This document shows positions 1 to 4,587 of a stretch of DNA of 6,669 nucleotides, one piece after another; the first letter of the stretch is position 1, and each line of letters begins with the position of its first letter. A model generated the notes under the pieces. That model had not been told where the DNA came from. It ran no database searches and saw only the letters and a list, made by a program, of their open reading frames with translations. Origin of the DNA: Brevibacterium picturae. GTDB taxonomy: Bacteria; Actinomycetota; Actinomycetes; Actinomycetales; Brevibacteriaceae. The stretch is from contig NZ_JAKDJU010000164.1 in assembly GCF_030453725.1 (NCBI RefSeq), positions 1 to 6,669 of the forward strand, written 5' to 3'. The translations under genes and the position numbers were made by a program.

Positions 1-91
1 CTCTGTTCCACTTCCATCGGTCCGGGCCCTCCAGCCTGGCGGGTGTGTTTGTGTCCCCCCCCGTCAGGTAGCTGGGGGTCGGTGCGGAGCC

Positions 92-134
92 GCCCACGTT
101 GACTACAGTGGGCATATGAGCGAAACGAATGCCC
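92..134. repeat. Overlapping inverted repeats at the regulator start codon
   Basis: Two perfect 6-bp inverted repeats overlap here. The first is GCCCAC (92-97) with GTGGGC (108-113), separated by 10 bases. The second is GGGCAT (110-115) with ATGCCC (129-134), separated by 13 bases, which puts the ATG start at 116 inside its loop. They share the central GGGC, so the arrangement reads as three related half-sites across the promoter and start region. This could be an autoregulatory operator for the PucR-type gene or an mRNA structure affecting initiation. Short repeats like these also arise by chance in GC-rich DNA, so function is inferred only. Confidence 0.35.
104..116 (+). promoter_or_regulatory. 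Possible promoter giving a leaderless regulator mRNA
   Basis: TACAGT at 104-109 fits the actinobacterial -10 pattern TANNNT. It ends six bases before the ATG at 116, so transcription would start at or next to the A of the start codon. There is no recognisable purine-rich ribosome binding site in the bases before this ATG, which agrees with leaderless translation, a common arrangement in actinobacteria. A TTGACT at 99-104 looks like a -35 box but overlaps the -10 and cannot pair with it. No good -35 is seen at the expected spacing (about 81-86, GGTGCG). Confidence 0.35.
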
Positions 135-1801
135 TGCGCGTCTCCCGCCTGCTGCGGGAGACCGCAGGGTTTCTGCTTCCCCTGAATCAGGTCGATGTCG
201 ACGTCGAGGTGACTCGCATCGAGTTCGACGTCGACCTCAGAGGTTCAGCTGCTGAGTTCCGATCCCCTGCTGATCATCGGTCGTCTGCTGATCTCGCGGG
301 GGTGGTCGTCCTCGTCACCGAACCCGTGGACGGTGCCGGCGGGTTCAACGCGGGCGGACTCCGTGCAGGGCTCGGTGCGATTCGGGCGCGGTACTCCGGC
401 GCCGCGGCACTCATCGTTCCGCCGGGAACACACACCCACCTCGGCGAGGGGGCCGATGACGTATCTGCCGGGGCGGCAGCGCCCATTCTGCTCGAACGCT
501 CCACGGGCGTGACCTGGTCCGAGGTGCTCGTCCATCTGCGCCAGCTCAGCGAGGGCGCCTCGAGCGCACTGGCCTGGCCCGATGTTGATGACCTCAGCGC
601 GCTGGCAGCGGTCATCGCGGAGATGACGGGGGCATCGATCACGATCGAGGACCCGGCCTCACGCGTGCTCGCCCACTCGAACCTCGGCGATGAGATCGAC
701 GATATTCGACGGGAGACGATCCTCTCCGGTGCGATTCCCGACTGGCGCATCGCCGAGTTGGAGGAGTCCGGGTTCCTGGACGTCGTGCGCCGTTCGACCG
801 ATGTCGTCGAGCGGCCCGCCGCAGGAGCCACGCCCGCTCGTTCCGTCATCGCGCTGCGCAGCGAGGGCGAGCTGCTCGGCACGATCTGGGCCGCCTATCC
901 GGAGACGGTGGATCCGGCGTCGCTGCGCGATGTCCTCCGCGATGCCGCCCGGGCGGCGATCCCGGTGATGCTGCGCACCCTGCGACGCTCCCCGTTCGAA
1001 AAGCGGATCCGGCGGGAGGCCCTCGGATCGATCCTCGGTGGTTCGCCGGATCTGGGCCCGGCCGCGACCCTGCTCGCGCTGCCCTTCTCCGGGCACTATG
1101 CAACCCTGGCCTTCGCCGAGATCGCCCCCGACCGAGAGCCCGTGCTGAGGTTCCATCTGCGGGCCGCCTTCGCCGATGCCGTGCTCGCCCACGTCGGAGC
1201 TCATGGTCACCTGGCGGTGCTCGTGCATATGAGCGAAGCCATGTCGGCGATTGAGATCAAGTCTCACGTCGCCTCGACGCTGCAGCGGTCCCTGCCGCCG
1301 AGCGAGCCGCTTCACTTCGGGGTGGGCGCCGCCGTCGAACGCCTCGACCATGTGCAGCGATCGTGGACCGAAGCCGTGTACGTCGTCGACGCGCTGCTGG
1401 CCAGGGAACCGCAGGGCGGGGCTTCCGCGCCTGCGGGCAGCGGATCTGCCGACGATCGCGACGTGGTCCGCGGCGCGACGGCCGAGGACGTCGCGGCCGA
1501 ACTCGTGGGCCTCGAAGCCGCCGATGCCCTGCGCTCAGTGGGTCCTCGCATCACGGAGCCTGCTCGATTGCTCGCAGCACACGATGCGAAGCTTCAGGGG
1601 CAGCTGCTCGAGACCTTGCGCGCATACTTTGCAACGGTCGGAAACTCCGCCGAGGCGTCCCGTCGTCTGCACGTCCACACGAATTCTCTGCGGCATCGTC
1701 TCACCCGGATCGAGGAGATCACGGGCCTGTCGACGGCGGATCGTGCGGGCAGGCTGTGGCTGGAGTTCGCTGTGCTCGTCTACGACAGGGAAAGCCGCTG
1801 A
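116..1801 (+). CDS. PucR/CdaR-type transcriptional regulator
   Basis: This 561-residue cytoplasmic DNA-binding regulator is the probable controller of the downstream transport and enzyme genes. Residues about 8-142 resemble a degenerate PucR N-terminal sensory domain, including the late segment APILLERSTGVTWSEVLVHL. Residues about 155-290 look like a GAF-type module (AAVIAEMTGASITIEDPASR). Residues about 320-430 match the CdaR GGDEF-like linker domain, ending in RLDHVQRSWTEAVYVVDALL. A Gly/Ala/Ser-rich linker (about 431-456) follows. The C-terminal PucR helix-turn-helix (HTH_30) spans about 498-555, with ETLRAYFATVGNSAEASRRL and HVHTNSLRHRLTRIEEITGL. The ATG at 116 is the first start and keeps the whole N-terminal domain; no clear ribosome binding site precedes it. 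Family members sense purine-pathway compounds, amino acids, sugar diacids or other small catabolic substrates, often as activators. The ligand here is unknown. The family call is firm; the targets are inferred from position. Confidence 0.9.
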   Translation: MSETNALRVSRLLRETAGFLLPLNQVDVDVEVTRIEFDVDLRGSAAEFRSPADHRSSADLAGVVVLVTEPVDGAGGFNAGGLRAGLGAIRARYSGAAALIVPPGTHTHLGEGADDVSAGAAAPILLERSTGVTWSEVLVHLRQLSEGASSALAWPDVDDLSALAAVIAEMTGASITIEDPASRVLAHSNLGDEIDDIRRETILSGAIPDWRIAELEESGFLDVVRRSTDVVERPAAGATPARSVIALRSEGELLGTIWAAYPETVDPASLRDVLRDAARAAIPVMLRTLRRSPFEKRIRREALGSILGGSPDLGPAATLLALPFSGHYATLAFAEIAPDREPVLRFHLRAAFADAVLAHVGAHGHLAVLVHMSEAMSAIEIKSHVASTLQRSLPPSEPLHFGVGAAVERLDHVQRSWTEAVYVVDALLAREPQGGASAPAGSGSADDRDVVRGATAEDVAAELVGLEAADALRSVGPRITEPARLLAAHDAKLQGQLLETLRAYFATVGNSAEASRRLHVHTNSLRHRLTRIEEITGLSTADRAGRLWLEFAVLVYDRESR

Positions 1802-1822
1802 CTCAGCTGAGGGCCTCGAGGC
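1802..1822. repeat. Two adjacent 10-bp palindromes after the regulator
   Basis: CTCAGCTGAG (1802-1811) begins directly after the TGA stop, and GCCTCGAGGC (1813-1822) follows one base later. Both are perfect 10-bp palindromes. As RNA each would fold poorly because there is almost no loop, and no T-tract follows, so this is not a convincing intrinsic terminator. CGAGGC (1817-1822) could also pair with GCCTCG (1848-1853) across a 25-base loop. A protein-binding site is possible, but there is no supporting evidence beyond symmetry. Confidence 0.35.
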
Positions 1823-1901
1823 ATTGGTCGGTGTCGAATCGTCACAGGCCTCGGATGTGCGGTTCTTACAAGGCTGCAGGAAAAAGTTTGGCAGATTATT
1901 G

Positions 1902-1952
1902 TTCGTTCGTCCTGGTTGCGGCGTTCTAAAGTGACAGCACACCACGAACGAA
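1902..1952. promoter_or_regulatory. Candidate operator: 9-bp inverted repeat before the PLP enzyme gene
   Basis: TTCGTTCGT (1902-1910) and ACGAACGAA (1944-1952) form a perfect 9-bp inverted repeat. The arm centres are 42 bp apart, close to four turns of B-DNA, so two proteins would sit on the same helical face. The arms bracket the possible -10 at 1927-1932, and the downstream arm overlaps the start of the ribosome binding site. This geometry would suit a regulator such as the PucR-type protein encoded just upstream. An RNA hairpin is less likely, because a transcript starting near 1939 would lack the first arm. Confidence 0.4.
1927..1932 (+). promoter_or_regulatory. Possible -10 element for the PLP enzyme/transporter operon
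   Basis: TAAAGT lies in an unusually A/T-containing stretch of the gap and would place the transcription start about 20 bases before the ATG at 1960. The 17-bp-spaced -35 position (about 1904-1909, CGTTCG) is poor and falls in the upstream operator-like arm. That is the pattern expected of an activator-dependent promoter, but the call rests on one hexamer. Read-through from the regulator gene is also possible, since no terminator is evident between them. Confidence 0.3.
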
Positions 1953-1955
1953 GGA
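1951..1955 (+). promoter_or_regulatory. Ribosome binding site of the PLP enzyme gene
   Basis: AAGGA ends four bases before the ATG at 1960 and supports that start over the in-frame GTG at 2008, which has only a weak purine stretch ahead of it. The first two bases are part of the ACGAACGAA inverted-repeat arm, so binding to that arm could also affect translation or the start of transcription. Confidence 0.55.
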
Positions 1956-1959
1956 CGAT

Positions 1960-3468
1960 ATGCACAGCAACCAGTCGGGGCCGCCGGTCCAGGCCAGCCG
2001 AGATCGAGTGATCAAGGCAGTGGCGCAGAGCTCGACCAGTGAAAGCAGTGCCGTAGGAACCGGTGCCGAGGCGAACGGTGTCGACGCCCTGTCACCGACA
2101 CTCGACGACGCGACTCCGGTGATCGGACTCATCGACCTCGACCAGGTCTCTGACGCGTACGAGCGCCTGACCGCGGCATTCTCCGGGAGCACCGACGTCC
2201 TTCACGCCGTCGCCTGCAAGGCCGTGCCGCTGCAGCCCCTGCTGCGCTATTATGCCGAGGCCGGTGCCGGCTGCGAGGTTGCCAGTCCCGGTGAGCTCGA
2301 TCTCGCCCTGACAGCAGGCTTCGCTCCTGAGCGCATCGTCTTCGACTCTCCGGCGAAGACCCTGTCCGAGCTCAAGCGTGCCGTGTCGCTGGGGGTGTCG
2401 ATGAATATCGACAACTATGAGGAACTCGATCGACTCGATGCGATCCTCGCAGCCGACGCACCCCTCGAAACCGAGGGACACCTAGCAGCCGACGCGCCCC
2501 TCGACCCCGACGCGAACCAGGCGGTCGCCCCCGAGCCCGGGGCCACCTCGGCGAGGGTGGGGATCCGGATCAATCCGCAGTCGGGCACGGGCACGATCGG
2601 TGCGCTGTCGACCGCCACACAGACCTCGAAATTCGGCATCGGCCTGGCCGACCCGGGCGCTCGCGAAGCACTCATCGACGCCTACCTGGCCCGCCCCTGG
2701 CTCAACCAGATCCACGTGCACTCCGGGTCCCAGGGGATCAGCCTCGACCAGGCTGCGGCGGGCATTGAAGTCGTCGTCGATCTCGCGCAGGAGATCAACC
2801 GGCGTGCCGCTCAGGCTCACGGCCGTGACCGTCAGGTCACCCGCATCGACATCGGCGGGGGGCTGCCCGTGAACTTCGCCGGCGAAGAGATCACCCCGAC
2901 ATTCGCCGACTACCGCGCTGTGCTCGCCGCCCAGGTCCCCGGCCTGTTCGACTTCGACATCATCACCGAATTCGGGCGCGCACTGCTGGCCAAGGCCGGC
3001 ACCATCCTCACCCACGTCGAATACGCCAAGACCACCGGCGGCCGACGCATCGCCATGACCCACGCCGGCGTCCAGGTCGCCACCCGCACGGCCTATGCCC
3101 CGGCCGATTGGCCGCTGCGCATCCTCCCCTTCGATCCGGACGGCAATCACAAATCCGCCGAGGAGGTCCCCACCGATGTCGCAGGACCGGCCTGCTTCGC
3201 CGGTGACCTCCTGGCCCGCGATCGTCTGCTGCCGCGCCTCGATGCCGGCGACATCGTGGCCGTGCCCGACACCGGCGCCTACTACTTCTCCAATCCGTTC
3301 TCCTACAACCTCCTCCCGCGAGTGCCCGTTTTCGGGTACAGGGCCACCCCGGAAGCAGTTGAGTACTCGCTCATCCGGCGTGGTCAGAGCCGCGAGGAGA
3401 TTCTCGCCGAGGCGGGGGAGGCCACGATCTCACCGTATCGACTGGTTCAGAATGAAGCAGGCAGCTAA
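1960..3468 (+). CDS. Fold-type III PLP-dependent decarboxylase-like enzyme (Orn/DAP/Arg decarboxylase superfamily)
   Basis: This is a 502-residue cytoplasmic enzyme with an alanine-racemase-like PLP barrel and a C-terminal beta domain. K87 in HAVACKAVP is the expected Schiff-base lysine. HVHSGSQ (252-258) contains the His expected to stack on PLP (H254). DIGGGLP (297-303) is the phosphate-binding glycine loop, and EFGRALLAKAG (337-347) is a variant of the family EPGR motif. ACFAGD (411-416) carries the catalytic cysteine C412 and D416, and GAYYFSNPFSYN (439-450) supplies the expected active-site tyrosine, Y441. Diaminopimelate decarboxylases have CES and ornithine decarboxylase has CD at the cysteine motif; here the following residue is F413, so an ordinary lysine-biosynthesis role is doubtful. 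The protein also has a Ser/Ala-rich extension of about 50 residues at the N-terminus and an inserted loop at about 163-197, making it longer than typical LysA (about 420-450). Its position before a TRAP transporter suggests it acts on the imported compound or a derivative. Decarboxylation is the likeliest chemistry; racemase or another fold III activity is possible. Confidence 0.8.
   Translation: MHSNQSGPPVQASRDRVIKAVAQSSTSESSAVGTGAEANGVDALSPTLDDATPVIGLIDLDQVSDAYERLTAAFSGSTDVLHAVACKAVPLQPLLRYYAEAGAGCEVASPGELDLALTAGFAPERIVFDSPAKTLSELKRAVSLGVSMNIDNYEELDRLDAILAADAPLETEGHLAADAPLDPDANQAVAPEPGATSARVGIRINPQSGTGTIGALSTATQTSKFGIGLADPGAREALIDAYLARPWLNQIHVHSGSQGISLDQAAAGIEVVVDLAQEINRRAAQAHGRDRQVTRIDIGGGLPVNFAGEEITPTFADYRAVLAAQVPGLFDFDIITEFGRALLAKAGTILTHVEYAKTTGGRRIAMTHAGVQVATRTAYAPADWPLRILPFDPDGNHKSAEEVPTDVAGPACFAGDLLARDRLLPRLDAGDIVAVPDTGAYYFSNPFSYNLLPRVPVFGYRATPEAVEYSLIRRGQSREEILAEAGEATISPYRLVQNEAGS
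2446..2504 (+). repeat. In-frame 36-bp-period duplication inside the PLP enzyme gene
   Basis: Bases 2446-2468 and 2482-2504 are 23-base copies differing at two positions (21/23 identical), offset by exactly 36 bases, or 12 codons. They encode LAADAPLE (residues 163-170) and LAADAPLD (175-182). Both differences are synonymous third-position changes (CTC/CTA Leu and GCA/GCG Ala). The repeat lies in an Ala/Pro/Asp-rich insertion between the strand-helix unit ending near residue 162 and the conserved RVGIRINP segment (199-206), where relatives usually have a shorter connection. It looks like a tandem duplication in a surface loop. Confidence 0.75.
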
Positions 3469-3480
3469 CGATTCAGCAAA

Positions 3481-3503
3481 CATTCGGTCTGAGTCCACGA
3501 ATG
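3481..3503. repeat. Inverted repeat upstream of the binding-protein gene, similar to the upstream operator-like arm
   Basis: CATTCG (3481-3486) and CGAATG (3498-3503) form a perfect 6-bp inverted repeat with an 11-base spacer. The right side, CCACGAATGAAG (3495-3506), matches CCACGAACGAAG (1942-1953) before the PLP enzyme gene at 11 of 12 positions. The shared motif could be a second regulator-binding site. The different arm spacing at the two places argues against an identical binding mode. Confidence 0.35.
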
Positions 3504-3510
3504 AAGACGA

Positions 3511-3530
3511 CCTCCGCATACTGTCGGAGG
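3511..3530 (+). other. Intercistronic GC-rich hairpin
   Basis: CCTCCG (3511-3516) pairs with CGGAGG (3525-3530) around an 8-base loop. No T-tract follows, so it is not a classical intrinsic terminator. In operons encoding binding-protein transporters, such hairpins in front of the binding-protein cistron can protect that part of the message or mark a processing site, which helps raise binding-protein levels above those of neighbouring products. That role is inferred here from position only. The remainder of the 123-base gap (3469-3591) shows no convincing promoter; CATACT at 3517-3522 is a weak -10 candidate lying inside the hairpin loop. Confidence 0.45.
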
Positions 3531-3582
3531 GAAGCAACCGAGCGATCAGCAAGGCAGCTGGCAACAGAAGCTCAACGACGAA

Positions 3583-3587
3583 GAGGA
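3583..3587 (+). promoter_or_regulatory. Ribosome binding site of the binding-protein gene
   Basis: GAGGA, set in a purine-rich run (AAGAGGAAAA, 3581-3590), ends four bases before the ATG at 3592. This start gives a protein beginning with a complete lipoprotein signal peptide, which confirms the choice over the downstream ATG at codon 6. Confidence 0.6.
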
Positions 3588-3591
3588 AAAC

Positions 3592-4587
3592 ATGAAAATC
3601 AGACGCATGACCGTTGCGGCCATCGCCGCGCTCGCCCTCTCCCTCTCCGCCTGCGGATCCGGCGGAGACTCCGGCGGAGGTTCCGGCGACGGAGGTGAGA
3701 CCACGAATGACCTCACCTTCGGAACCGGCGGCACCTCCGGAACCTACTATCCCCTGGGCGGCGAGCTCGCGACGATCTTCGAAGAGAATGTCGACGGCAC
3801 TTCCGTCAACTATGTGGAGTCCGGCGCCTCGGCCGAGAACCTCGGCAAGATCTACCAGGGTGAGTGGCAGCTGGGCTTCACTCAGAGCGACACTGCGAAC
3901 AACGCCGTCAAGGGTGAGCTCGAAGACCTCGATGGCACGAAGATCGACAATGTCGGGTGGATCGCCTCGCTCTACCCCGAAGCCGCGCACATCATCGTGC
4001 GTGAAGATTCCGGGATCGAGTCCGTTCAGGATCTCAAGGGCAAGAAGATCGCTGTCGGTGATGCCGGTTCCGGCACCCGCGCGATCTCGGACGCCGTGCT
4101 CGACGCGGCGAACATCGGCGAGGCGGACTACACGCCGGAGATCACTGACTTCGGGGCCTCGACCGATATGCTCGCCGACAAGCAGATCGATGCGACGATC
4201 TTCGTCGTCGGCACCCCGGTGGCCGGGCTGACACAGCTGGCGGCGACCACCGACGTCGAACTCCTCGGCCTCGACGAGAAGACGACCTCGGCGATCGAAG
4301 AGAACAGCGGTGCCGAGTCCTACGACATCCCTGCCGATGCCTATGACTTCCTCGAGGAGGACGTGCCCACGGTGTCCGTCTTCGCATCCCTGGTGGCCTC
4401 CACGGACCAGGTCAGTGAGGACACCGCCTACGGAATGACCAAGGCGCTGTTCGAGCACAGCGATGAGGTCACGCTGGATGTCGGGAAGCTGATCACCAAG
4501 GACTCCGCCATGCTGGGCGTCGGCGATGTGCCGCTGCACCCCGGAGCCCAGAAGTACTACGAAGAAGAAGGCATTGACCTGCCGTGA
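3592..4587 (+). CDS. TAXI-family TRAP transporter solute-binding lipoprotein
   Basis: This 331-residue extracytoplasmic receptor captures the substrate for the fused permease encoded next. Residues 1-21 form a type II signal peptide: basic start MKIRR, a hydrophobic core, then the lipobox LSAC with C21 as the lipidated residue. A flexible Gly/Ser-rich tether (22-36) follows. The mature domain opens with the family signature FGTGGTSGTYYPLGG (43-57). It continues with ESGASAENL (76-84), LYPEAAHIIVRE (127-138) and the lobe-crossing segment LKGKKIAVGDAGSGTRA (148-164). It ends with the typical VPLHPGAQKYYEEEG (313-327). Length is normal for the family. A structurally known relative from Thermus was found with glutamate or glutamine bound, and other TAXI proteins take related carboxylates, but substrate cannot be assigned here. 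The stop codon overlaps the permease start, so the two are almost certainly co-expressed. Confidence 0.95.
   Translation: MKIRRMTVAAIAALALSLSACGSGGDSGGGSGDGGETTNDLTFGTGGTSGTYYPLGGELATIFEENVDGTSVNYVESGASAENLGKIYQGEWQLGFTQSDTANNAVKGELEDLDGTKIDNVGWIASLYPEAAHIIVREDSGIESVQDLKGKKIAVGDAGSGTRAISDAVLDAANIGEADYTPEITDFGASTDMLADKQIDATIFVVGTPVAGLTQLAATTDVELLGLDEKTTSAIEENSGAESYDIPADAYDFLEEDVPTVSVFASLVASTDQVSEDTAYGMTKALFEHSDEVTLDVGKLITKDSAMLGVGDVPLHPGAQKYYEEEGIDLP
4584..4587 (+). other. GTGA start/stop overlap, translational coupling
   Basis: The TGA stop of the binding-protein gene (4585-4587) overlaps the GTG start of the permease gene (4584-4586). The only purine-rich stretch upstream, AAGAAGG (4565-4571), ends 12 bases before the GTG, which is too far for an efficient independent ribosome binding site. 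Re-initiation by ribosomes finishing the lipoprotein is the likely mode, keeping permease output tied to and probably below that of the receptor. Confidence 0.7.

Noticed and set aside
55..62. Run of eight C bases upstream of the regulator as a phase-variation tract
   Set aside because: It is outside any coding frame and about 40 bases upstream of the likely -10. A single homopolymer of this length is weak evidence for switching in GC-rich DNA.
659..1351. 230-codon - strand frame opposite the regulator
   Set aside because: The sequence is Arg/Gly/Glu-rich without homology that I recognise, and it lies wholly within a well-supported + strand gene.
1960..3468. Annotating the PLP enzyme as lysA (diaminopimelate decarboxylase)
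   Set aside because: The fold motifs fit the superfamily, but the CES signature residue is Phe, EPGR is EFGR, there are extra segments, and the neighbours are transport genes and not lysine-pathway genes.
3511..3530. Intrinsic terminator after the PLP enzyme gene
   Set aside because: The 6-bp stem is followed by GAAGCAACCG with no T-tract, so Rho-independent termination is not supported.
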